From CAZMMV01 sp964637035 (GTDB lineage: Bacteria > Bacillota > Clostridia > Tissierellales > Tissierellaceae): a DNA stretch of 9,051 bases. The translations under genes were made by a program, and so were the position numbers. The DNA is taken from positions 1 through 9,051 of the forward strand of contig CAZWTU010000063.1 in NCBI GenBank assembly GCA_964637035.1, in the 5' to 3' direction. Below, one piece after another: positions 1 through 5,961 of the stretch. Each line of letters starts with the position of its first letter. Within the stretch, counting starts at the first letter, position 1. Under the pieces are notes generated by a model. The model was not told where the DNA came from, made no database searches, and saw nothing but the letters and a program-made list of their open reading frames with translations.

Positions 1-556
1 CTGGTATTAACTCAGGATATTTTAATGGAAACTTAGCTTCAGGATTAGTATAGGTAATTTCTTCCTTAGTAATTATTTGCGTATACGGACCATAGAAGGT
101 AGATTCATATTTAATTTCTGCACCTAAGGCTTCTACTACAAATCTTAGTGGTACATAGGTCCTTCCATTGTGTACAATTACCTTTGTATTAACTGCCTTT
201 CCATCTTGAATATCAATAGCTCTTTGCTGTCCATTGACTTTTGCGGTACTTTTTCCTAGCTCAAATTCAATATCATTATTTTTATTACTAATCCATACTT
301 TTTGTATTCCTTGATTCCAAGTGTCTTTTGACCAGTCTATTTCATATCCTAGATACTCAGATATTATCCTAAGTGGTACTAAGGTTCTATTTGTTTTTGT
401 AAGTAATGGATGTCCCATTTCATCTGTAAAATTTACTTCTAGGTGGTTTATACGAATAGGTACTGTTGATACTTTTACTGCATTACTTGTTGCTGGTAAG
501 AAAAATACCAGTAATCCTATTAAAATAGTTAGTTTTAAAGCTTTTAATCTGTTCAT
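1..556 (-). CDS. Secreted stalk-domain (copper amine oxidase N-terminal-like) protein, 3' end beyond window
   Basis: I read this frame directly from the minus strand. It starts at the ATG at 556 and stays open for 185 codons to the window edge, so its C-terminus is missing. Residues 1-26 form a signal peptide: a basic start (MNRLKALK), a hydrophobic stretch (LTILIGLLVFFLP) and a likely cleavage site after SNA. Two copies of the hallmark of the copper amine oxidase N-terminal-like (stalk) domain follow: RTLVPLRIISEYLGYEIDW at about residues 57-75 and RTYVPLRFVVEALGAEIKY at 132-150. In this family the domain is usually a non-catalytic cell-surface or export module, so the name does not imply an amine oxidase. 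What lies after residue 185 would decide its role. The start is fixed by GGAGG at 563-567, seven bases upstream. The gene begins directly after the stop of a broken upstream frame. Confidence 0.88.
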   Translation of the reverse strand, partial: MNRLKALKLTILIGLLVFFLPATSNAVKVSTVPIRINHLEVNFTDEMGHPLLTKTNRTLVPLRIISEYLGYEIDWSKDTWNQGIQKVWISNKNNDIEFELGKSTAKVNGQQRAIDIQDGKAVNTKVIVHNGRTYVPLRFVVEALGAEIKYESTFYGPYTQIITKEEITYTNPEAKFPLKYPELIP

Positions 557-849
557 TTATTTCCTCCTTATTAGTTTGTATAAATTTTCCTCTGCTATTT
601 TTCTACTTGCATATTTCATTAAATAGTTTTTATCGTATATATTTTGTACATTACTAAGTCTTAAATTTAAAATTTTACTTTCATCACTGTCAAATAAATC
701 ATTTATTAAAATTTTAGCATCAAATATATTTCTAAGTAAGTTTTCCGATTCTGCTTTTACCACTGATGATCTTGCTTTTTTATTTTTTATTTTTCTTCTT
801 TTTCCTCTTCATCAACCTTATTTTTAAAATATTCTATCGCTTCACTCAT
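557..849 (-). pseudogene. Broken small hypothetical gene (frameshift in an A-rich tract)
   Basis: Two short frames overlap here in different phases. The first starts at the ATG at 849 (MSEAIEYFKNKVDEEEKEEK) and stops at 787. The second is open from 808 to the TAA at 557-559 and encodes lysine-, leucine- and asparagine-rich sequence (NLLRNIFDAKILINDL near its middle). A one-base shift in the A-rich tract at about 776-808 would join them into one protein of about 100 residues. Neither ATG 849 nor the internal GTG 763 has a recognisable ribosome site. I read this as one decayed gene, but a sequencing error in the homopolymers, or a real 68-residue protein from GTG 763, is possible. The product is not recognised. 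Its stop touches the next gene's ATG (TAAATG), and its last codons carry that gene's ribosome site. Confidence 0.4.
563..570 (-). promoter_or_regulatory. Ribosome binding site embedded in the end of the upstream frame
   Basis: The minus strand reads TAAGGAGGAAATAAATG. GGAGG (563-567) sits seven bases before the ATG at 556, inside the last codons of the broken frame. It decides the start of the stalk-domain gene and fits translation from a shared transcript. Confidence 0.75.
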
Positions 850-925
850 TTCAATATATTTATTTTTTCATATTATTATTTCTAGTAAGCTTTTCGAATC
901 AATTTTTATTTCAATATGACATTTA

Positions 926-954
926 GATAAAACATCAGTTTTTTGATGCCTATC
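926..954 (-). terminator. Weak stem-loop after the membrane-protein gene
   Basis: On the minus strand GATAGGCATCA can pair with TGATGTTTTATC around the loop AAAAAC. CATCA/TGATG is perfect, GG/TT are wobble pairs with one bulged T, and GATA/TATC closes the base. It starts eight bases after the stop at 962. The stem is AT-rich and lacks a clean U-tract, so it may only partly terminate or may protect an mRNA end. Confidence 0.3.
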
Positions 955-961
955 TAATTAT

Positions 962-1996
962 TTAATAATACTCTAGATGGTTAAAAAATCCATCCATTCT
1001 AGCATCCAATCTTCTGCTTTCATGACTTATCATTTTATCTAATTCAGAAACCCTTCTGTTAATGTCATGATTCATTTTAGCCAACTGATTGTTCGATTGG
1101 ATAATGTTATTGCTAATTTGTCTTAATTCATTCTTTAATTCATCATGTCTTAATTGTAATTTTAAATCGTTGATTGATTCTTTCCAGTTGTCATTTGCCC
1201 CTATAACTAATTGGTTATACATATATATTACATATTCTAATTTACGATTTTCACTCGGTAGCTTATCACTTAGCTGTTCTTGTAAGATTTCATAATTATC
1301 TTTTTCTTCAAAATTCCAAGATTTAATTTTCTTTTCTAGTTCATTATATTTATAATTAATTTCACTTCTAATTTGTTCGTATTTAAAAACTTCTTTTATA
1401 TTATCTTTTGTAATCCCTTTTCTTTTAGCTGCTAAAATATCTTTTCTATGTGCTTGTTTCATAGTATATTTAGTATATACTTTGCCTACAAATTCTATTA
1501 ATACTTTGAATACTGAACTAAAAACTTTATATAAAACTGCAAATATTCCTGCAAGAATTACTGGTATAAATAGAAATATAGGAAATATAAACGATAAAAT
1601 TATAGCAAGAATTGCTAATACCACTATCATACTCACGACTGTTATTGAGTTACTTATCCCAAATAACAAAATTGGAAGTAAGACAAACAATATCTTTACA
1701 TACATGGGAATAGATTCTAGTGTAAATGAGTTTTTTCTAGAAAATCTTTTATCTAGCAACTTTTTCTTGGCCTTTGTTTCATTATAAGATAAATTATTAA
1801 TATAAAAATCATTATATTTTCTATCTAATTCTTTCAACTCATTGACACACCTTTTTCTATTTTCCTCCAATCTTTTTGAAACAGAAGAGTAGTGCTTCTC
1901 TATGTACTTACCAGTATTTATATAATTATAAAAAAAATTCAATAGTTCTTCTCTATTCATTGTTCTGACATCAAATTCTTGTATCCTCTGTTCCAT
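962..1996 (-). CDS. Coiled-coil membrane protein of unknown function
   Basis: The product has 344 residues from the ATG at 1996. GAGGAGGG lies just upstream with a four-base gap, so this start is preferred over an in-frame ATG 15 bases earlier, which would overlap the ribosome site. Residues 1-95 are charged and helical (for example SKRLEENRKRCVNELKELDR). About residues 99-160 are strongly hydrophobic and could hold two or three membrane helices (KILFVLLPILLFGI, then VVSMIVVLAILAIILSFIFP and IFLFIPVILAGIFAVLYKVF). Residues 200-344 are long charged helices with coiled-coil character (about 205-245 and 275-330), including RQISNNIIQSNNQLAKMNHD. There is no signal peptide and no catalytic motif that I recognise. 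The layout, soluble coiled-coil arms on either side of a membrane hairpin, suggests a scaffold, sensor or membrane-remodelling role, but that is only inference. It follows the UDG-fold gene by 145 bases. Confidence 0.8.
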   Translation of the reverse strand: MEQRIQEFDVRTMNREELLNFFYNYINTGKYIEKHYSSVSKRLEENRKRCVNELKELDRKYNDFYINNLSYNETKAKKKLLDKRFSRKNSFTLESIPMYVKILFVLLPILLFGISNSITVVSMIVVLAILAIILSFIFPIFLFIPVILAGIFAVLYKVFSSVFKVLIEFVGKVYTKYTMKQAHRKDILAAKRKGITKDNIKEVFKYEQIRSEINYKYNELEKKIKSWNFEEKDNYEILQEQLSDKLPSENRKLEYVIYMYNQLVIGANDNWKESINDLKLQLRHDELKNELRQISNNIIQSNNQLAKMNHDINRRVSELDKMISHESRRLDARMDGFFNHLEYY

Positions 1997-2055
1997 AATT
2001 ACCCTCCTCATTAAATCAAGTAGTATCCATCAATACTTCGGATTAAATTTTCTTT

Positions 2056-2084
2056 ATTTTAATAGATGACTTTGAGTCTTTAAA
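2056..2084 (-). promoter_or_regulatory. Candidate sigma-A-type promoter for the membrane-protein gene
   Basis: On the minus strand TTTAAA (2079-2084, 4/6 match to TTGACA) and TAAAAT (2056-2061, 5/6 match to TATAAT) are 17 bases apart, about 60 bases before the ATG at 1996. Such matches occur by chance in AT-rich DNA, and the gene may also be read from upstream. Confidence 0.3.
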
Positions 2085-2141
2085 CACTTTCTTCTTCTTT
2101 TGTAAAACCACCTAATCGTCAATTCTACTATATATTGATCT

Positions 2142-2732
2142 TTATCTTATATTTTCTAACACTTCTAATAGGTGCTCTCTATATTTTTCCTTATTTATAC
2201 GATGCGAATAATGATATACCTTAACTATTTTATATTCTCCTTTAAGATATTTAGTTAAAAGATCATATACATACCCACCTAATGCTACCAACACTGGTTT
2301 TCCTCCTAATATATCAAGTTCTTTTTTAAGAATTTCAATATGTTCCTCAACTACAATTTTATCTTCTGCTATATCTTTTTTTACATTTTCAGAGTTTGTA
2401 TCAAAATGACTTTTTATTACATCCGTCATGTAAGATCCCCAATAAGGGGTATCTTTTAATGCATATCTTAGTTTAAAGTCATTTTGCCTTATATTATCAT
2501 CACTATGGAAATTTGCCCAACTTCCTTTATACCCATCTTTTCTTATGTGTTCCGCTTGATTTAATCCTAAAAAAACAAAATCTGTTTTAAAATTACCAAT
2601 CAAATTGGGATCTTCAAAAACTGACATATCACCAATATTTGACTTTGCTGTTTCTCCCTCTTCTGCCCAAATTGCCCAACTTCCTACCTGGCCAAACTCT
2701 TTTTCTAATCTTTTATAGTTTTCCATATCCAT
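2142..2732 (-). CDS. Uracil-DNA-glycosylase-fold family protein
   Basis: The product has 196 residues from the ATG at 2732, chosen because GGAG lies about ten bases upstream; an in-frame ATG 24 bases earlier would precede this site. The layout resembles the UDG superfamily. A hydrophobic strand enters a first active-site-like loop, DFVFLGLNQAEH (residues 51-62). GSYMTDVIKSHFD (99-111) resembles the 'ayvTdvvkc' segment. VLVALGGYVYDLL (147-159) matches the central 'vlvaLG..a...L' strand and helix. VYHYSHR (172-178) sits where the family's second motif (HPS-type) lies. Known members remove damaged bases from DNA, and some act on phage or modified bases. Here motif one is GLNQ rather than the usual forms, and there are no cysteines for the iron-sulphur cluster of families 4 and 5. 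Activity is therefore uncertain, and fold-level assignment is the limit. The gene lies 97 bases after the HD gene with no clear terminator between, so they may be co-transcribed. Confidence 0.65.
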   Translation of the reverse strand: MDMENYKRLEKEFGQVGSWAIWAEEGETAKSNIGDMSVFEDPNLIGNFKTDFVFLGLNQAEHIRKDGYKGSWANFHSDDNIRQNDFKLRYALKDTPYWGSYMTDVIKSHFDTNSENVKKDIAEDKIVVEEHIEILKKELDILGGKPVLVALGGYVYDLLTKYLKGEYKIVKVYHYSHRINKEKYREHLLEVLENIR

Positions 2733-2829
2733 AATTATTTCTCTCCTTTTTATCATAATTTTGTCTTCAATATTTCTAGTATTCTCAATGCCTTTTAGTT
2801 ATTATATATTCCCTCTTTATGAATCCCAG

Positions 2830-3378
2830 TTACGATTTAAAAGTTCTATCAATTAAATCAATATATTCCCTATATTCATCAGTTTCTTTTACTTGCTTTA
2901 GTCCAACTGCTATAGAATTATAATACCAATACTGGCTCTCTTTCCCTGCATTAAATTTGTCCCATAGTTTCTCCCCATGTAACTTATAATCTCTATACAT
3001 AGATCTCATATTAGATAGTTTGTCTGCTAAAATTAAGATTTCTATGTTTTTTAACTTATTGCTATTGATGAAATCTATGGTATATTCTTTTCTAGTCAAC
3101 CAATCTTTAGATTTATCTTCACTTTGGTATCTTACTAAGCCAGCAATCCTTTCATTGAAAATCTCCTTAAGATTCTCATATGATACTAAAGCATCCTCTA
3201 TCGTATCGTGCAGTATTGCGGCTGCAACTATTTCCTCATCTATTTCATTTCCCTTATTTGTTAGATTAGAAGCGATTATTCCTGCTTCTAAGCAATGAGT
3301 AATATATGGTATTTTTGACGCCTTTCTTTTTTGATTTGAATGGCACAGTGTAGCAAATTGTATAGCTTTATTTAACAT
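2830..3378 (-). CDS. Stand-alone HD-domain protein, likely (p)ppGpp hydrolase (SpoT/MESH1-like small alarmone hydrolase)
   Basis: The product has 182 residues and consists almost entirely of the HD hydrolase domain of RelA/SpoT proteins, without the synthetase, TGS or ACT domains. Signature residues are in order: R18 in QKRK, H28 in PYITH, H57-D58 and E61-D62 in LHDTIED, and D119 and N123 in ADKLSN. These correspond to the metal- and guanine-nucleotide-binding positions of MESH1-type enzymes. WYYNSIAVGLK near residues 151-161 matches the family's C-terminal helix. Known relatives remove the 3'-pyrophosphate from (p)ppGpp, and some hydrolyse other nucleotides such as NADPH in animals. Cytosolic. 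The start at 3378 is fixed by GGAGGTG (3384-3390), five bases upstream. A candidate promoter lies just before it, and the UDG-fold gene follows. The hydrolase assignment is strong; the exact substrate is inferred. Confidence 0.85.
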   Translation of the reverse strand: MLNKAIQFATLCHSNQKRKASKIPYITHCLEAGIIASNLTNKGNEIDEEIVAAAILHDTIEDALVSYENLKEIFNERIAGLVRYQSEDKSKDWLTRKEYTIDFINSNKLKNIEILILADKLSNMRSMYRDYKLHGEKLWDKFNAGKESQYWYYNSIAVGLKQVKETDEYREYIDLIDRTFKS

Positions 3379-3410
3379 TCAAACACCTCCTATCTTAACT
3401 TGACTTTGTA

Positions 3411-3439
3411 ATTATATGATAATAAGGTTGATGTATAAA
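3411..3439 (-). promoter_or_regulatory. Candidate promoter for the HD hydrolase gene
   Basis: On the minus strand TTTATA (3434-3439, 4/6 match to the -35 consensus) and a perfect TATAAT (3411-3416) are 17 bases apart. Transcription would start near 3404, leaving a leader of about 25 bases that carries the strong GGAGGTG site. Confidence 0.55.
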
Positions 3440-3447
3440 TTTTTTTA

Positions 3448-3515
3448 CATTAAAAAAAGCACCGTTAAAACCTTGGACCTAGATATCTAAATAGATGTAA
3501 ATTTGCAAATGGTGG
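3448..3515 (-). other. Structured intergenic stretch ending in a U-tract
   Basis: No gene is seen here. The stretch holds the palindromes ATTTGCAAAT (3501-3510) and TAGATATCTA (3480-3489), and the short hairpin ATCTATTTAGAT (3485-3496). On the minus strand CCACC (3511-3515) could pair at long range with GGTG (3460-3463), which is followed by C and seven T (3452-3458). It could be a second terminator or a remnant of a small RNA. No known riboswitch class is recognised. Confidence 0.3.
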
Positions 3516-3556
3516 AATCAAAAGTAGTGACCACTTTATGGTCGCTACTTTTGATT
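3516..3556 (-). terminator. Strong stem-loop, transcription terminator after the stalk-domain gene
   Basis: An 18-bp stem (3516-3533 with 3539-3556) closes a five-base loop. Pairing is complete except for one G-T wobble. The stem ends with AATCAAAAG/CTTTTGATT, so the descending arm supplies TTTTGATT. It lies 16 bases beyond the stop at 3572 and before the HD gene's promoter, which fits the end of the upstream transcript. A long U-tract does not follow directly; a U7 tract lies about 60 bases further on. Confidence 0.7.
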
Positions 3557-3571
3557 GTTTTCTAGGAGAAT

Positions 3572-4456
3572 TTAAAAATCTAACAATTGCTTAAGTTGCA
3601 GAGCATCATAACTTAACCAGCCCATTAAATCCTCATTTCCAACAGTAGTAATCATAAAAGAATTACCAGACAAGATCGTTTTAATTTCATCTATACTTAG
3701 AGTAAACTTAGTGCTATTATTACCTTTTTGAATGCCATTTTCTACTAGTTTTATATCTATCCAATCATTCCAATCCCCAGCATTAGGGCAGGATATATCA
3801 AGATTAGCCTTATCTGAACTTTCATAAGTTAGATTAAACTCTACAGTATCTCCAACTCTTGTAGCTATGAGCGAATGTATATCAAATTCACCCTCTATAT
3901 TATCACCGGAGCTATAGTTTAACTCTAGGCTTAAAGTTTTTTCTACCTGGTAGCCCTTACTAGTATCTACTTTTATGGTCTGATTTTTTCCATCCCAATC
4001 AACTCCAATATCAAAAATCTCGGCTAAGTCCCTTAACTTAAAGAAATTATTATTATTTATAGTGTAGGCAAGAAGGTCTACTTCTTCACCGTCCTTGTAA
4101 ATCTTTGAAGTATTTAAGACTCCTTTCTTATCTAGACCATCAGCCCCTGCAAGTTCTCCACCTACACTTGTATAAGGCTGGTTGGATATAAGCTCTATTG
4201 CCTTTAATTTTTCACTCCAAATTACATCAAATTGCTTTTCACTTCCAGTAAAGACTTGAGCCAAATTCCTCAGCTTAAAGTAGTTATTTCCATTGATGGT
4301 ATAGGCCTCAAAGCTTACTTTTTCACCATTTACAAGTACTCTTGCCTTAGTTGATACTGCCAAGACTTCTTCTGACCCTTGGCCAAAAACTACCCCTGAT
4401 GATAAGATAACTAGGGCTAGTACAATCAAACTTAAAGATTTTTTCCAATTTAACAT
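3572..4456 (-). CDS. Secreted protein with two stalk-domain (copper amine oxidase N-terminal-like) units
   Basis: The product has 294 residues from the ATG at 4456, where GAGGAGAG (4462-4469) lies five bases upstream; an earlier in-frame ATG at 4477 would precede this site. Residues 1-25 are a signal peptide (MLNWKK, hydrophobic core SLIVLALVIL, cleavage near VVFG). Two related units follow: NGEKVSFEAYTINGNNYFKL at about 43-62 with WSEKLKAIEL closing it, and DGEEVDLLAYTINNNNFFKL at about 122-141 closing with WDGKNQTIKV. This is the 'AYtI.gnNYFKLRDLA' form of the stalk domain found in clostridial exported proteins. The C-terminal part (170-294) looks beta-rich and is not recognised. No amine oxidase domain or cell-wall anchor is present, so a surface or extracellular binding role is likely. 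It follows the nuclease gene by 63 bases and ends at the 3516-3556 stem-loop, so it may be the last gene of that transcript. Confidence 0.85.
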   Translation of the reverse strand: MLNWKKSLSLIVLALVILSSGVVFGQGSEEVLAVSTKARVLVNGEKVSFEAYTINGNNYFKLRNLAQVFTGSEKQFDVIWSEKLKAIELISNQPYTSVGGELAGADGLDKKGVLNTSKIYKDGEEVDLLAYTINNNNFFKLRDLAEIFDIGVDWDGKNQTIKVDTSKGYQVEKTLSLELNYSSGDNIEGEFDIHSLIATRVGDTVEFNLTYESSDKANLDISCPNAGDWNDWIDIKLVENGIQKGNNSTKFTLSIDEIKTILSGNSFMITTVGNEDLMGWLSYDALQLKQLLDF

Positions 4457-4519
4457 ATTATCTCTCCTCTTCGTCAATTTTTTCTTGATGGAAATCCTAC
4501 TAAAGTAGCAGTTAGGGTT

Positions 4520-5869
4520 CTATTTTAAATTCTCTATTTCATTACTTAATTCTACTAGAGCAGAAATTAAAGATTCTTTCATAAAATGTTCAAATCCTAT
4601 TATATTCCCATTTTTATCATATATTTTATCATCCACAATCACCCTTTCTTTTAATTCATAACTTCTTGGCTTAAGAATTTTGGATAAAATTTTATTCGTG
4701 TCTATAGGATTCCTTAAAAGTTGAACTCCGTCATTAGGAAATAATCCTTTAGAATCTCCTGAGAAGTATATTCTGGCACTATCATCTTCAGTATACATGT
4801 TTATTCCCTGACCCTTACCACGGGTTAATTCCATTTTTGTAAACTTAATACCATAAGAGCTAAGTAGTTCTGGTTTTGTAATAGTTTGAGTATCTTTAAC
4901 CGAATATTCCTTTACTTCATCTACATCTAGTTTTTTATCTCCTGATAAAAAATTATATATTTTTCGTACTAATATTTTAACTTCCTCATTAGGGCTATGA
5001 TCTTGTAAATACAAATGATCATTTACAAGAAGTACAAGTTCTTTTATATTTAAGTTTTCTTTCTCATTAAGTTTAATCAATTCATCCATATGTTTTGAAT
5101 CTATATCTTCTTGGATTTCTTTCGCTAAAATTATTGTAAATTCCTTTTCCATATCACTAATACTTGTTGTAATTAATGAATGATCCTTAACATATATATC
5201 CAATGTTCTTTGTAATTCATCCTTAAAATCCATAATAATCTTTTCCGTATCTGACATATAAACTTCATTGGAATCCCTAATATACTCCTTATAAACCTCA
5301 TCTATTATATCTATAAATTCTTGATATCCCATGGTCTTCCAATTTTTATTACTTGCTTCTTCTTTTAGTGGAGTTAAAAAGATATAATTCTCTTCTAAAC
5401 CTTCTAATTCTGATATTTCTTTAACTATTGCTTCATATTTATCTAATTGTGATATATTTTCTCTAGTTTGTCCCTCCTTGGCATGCTGTTTAAGTTCTAT
5501 GGCCAAGCAAACATTTTGAACTTTATCTTTATAAAAGATATCAATATTCTTATATTCTGATAAGGACTTTATTGCTTTACTTTTCTCTCCACAATACTCA
5601 TAGTCTTGATTAATTGATTTTAAAATTTTGTAAGCAAATGCATTCCCTAGCTTATGATTTTCATTAGGGTCTAGCATCCATCTAATCATTTTTGACATTC
5701 TTGTTTCATGAGCTGATTTTTCATTTGAGCTTTCATATCTACCATACTCAATAATAGTCCAAAAATTTGGCTTCTTCATAAGTTCAAGGTGATTTTTTAC
5801 CCACCCTAATTCATTAACTTGTTTTAGTTTTTCAAAGTAACTTTTGTAATTCTCCAATTTATTATTCAT
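4520..5869 (-). CDS. PD-(D/E)XK nuclease superfamily protein
   Basis: The product has 449 residues. The nuclease core lies in the N-terminal half: a family-typical helix SAHETRMSKMIRWMLDP (residues 52-68, with E55), then D110 in NIDIFYKD, then the E-x-K pair E125/K127 in CLAIELKQ, then Q141 and Y145 in SQLDKY. This order (E...D...ExK...QxxxY) matches the PD-(D/E)XK_4-like group of nucleases, and all presumed catalytic residues are present. Residues 155-235 continue with YIFLTPL and mixed helix. The C-terminal third (about 300-449) is a separate domain of unknown type that may bind a substrate or partner. No helicase, methylase or specificity subunit is adjacent, so it is a stand-alone nuclease. 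It may work in defence, repair or element maintenance, which the sequence does not decide. The ATG at 5869 has a modest AGGA site ten bases upstream. It lies 92 bases after the WG-repeat gene and 63 before the stalk-domain gene. Confidence 0.8.
   Translation of the reverse strand: MNNKLENYKSYFEKLKQVNELGWVKNHLELMKKPNFWTIIEYGRYESSNEKSAHETRMSKMIRWMLDPNENHKLGNAFAYKILKSINQDYEYCGEKSKAIKSLSEYKNIDIFYKDKVQNVCLAIELKQHAKEGQTRENISQLDKYEAIVKEISELEGLEENYIFLTPLKEEASNKNWKTMGYQEFIDIIDEVYKEYIRDSNEVYMSDTEKIIMDFKDELQRTLDIYVKDHSLITTSISDMEKEFTIILAKEIQEDIDSKHMDELIKLNEKENLNIKELVLLVNDHLYLQDHSPNEEVKILVRKIYNFLSGDKKLDVDEVKEYSVKDTQTITKPELLSSYGIKFTKMELTRGKGQGINMYTEDDSARIYFSGDSKGLFPNDGVQLLRNPIDTNKILSKILKPRSYELKERVIVDDKIYDKNGNIIGFEHFMKESLISALVELSNEIENLK
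5001..5030. repeat. Nested inverted repeat inside the nuclease gene
   Basis: TCTTGTAAAT (5001-5010) and ATTTACAAGA (5021-5030) are perfect 10-base inverted copies with a ten-base spacer. The palindrome AAATGATCATTT (5013-5024) overlaps them. Both lie in the coding region and could form alternative hairpins. Chance is a fair explanation in AT-rich DNA. Confidence 0.5.
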
Positions 5870-5961
5870 ATTAATATCATCCTTCCTTAATTTATCTCTA
5901 AAGTTATAAATCTAACTAATAAGTTCAAAGCTTACTTGCTACAAGGGCTACCCTTACTTCC

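Noticed and set aside
321..626. Plus-strand open frame of 101 codons
   Set aside because: It lies opposite the stalk-domain gene, has no ribosome site and shows no family features, whereas the minus-strand frame has a signal peptide and domain motifs.
776..808. Programmed -1 ribosomal frameshift in the A-rich tract
   Set aside because: No proper X-XXY-YYZ heptamer lies in the zero frame and no downstream structure was seen, so gene decay or an indel is preferred.
1089..1787. Two plus-strand open frames (1089-1295 and 1482-1787)
   Set aside because: Both are shadows of the membrane-protein gene, with composition set by its reverse complement.
2801..2806. Perfect TATAAT on the minus strand before the UDG-fold gene
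   Set aside because: The hexamer 17 bases upstream (CTGGGA) is a poor -35, so I do not call a promoter; read-through from the HD gene is simpler.
3020..3298. Plus-strand open frame of 92 codons
   Set aside because: It lies opposite the HD hydrolase gene, whose catalytic motifs are intact on the minus strand.
5945..5960. Short hairpin (AAGGG/CCCTT) after the WG-repeat gene
   Set aside because: The five-base stem with no T-tract is too weak to call a terminator.
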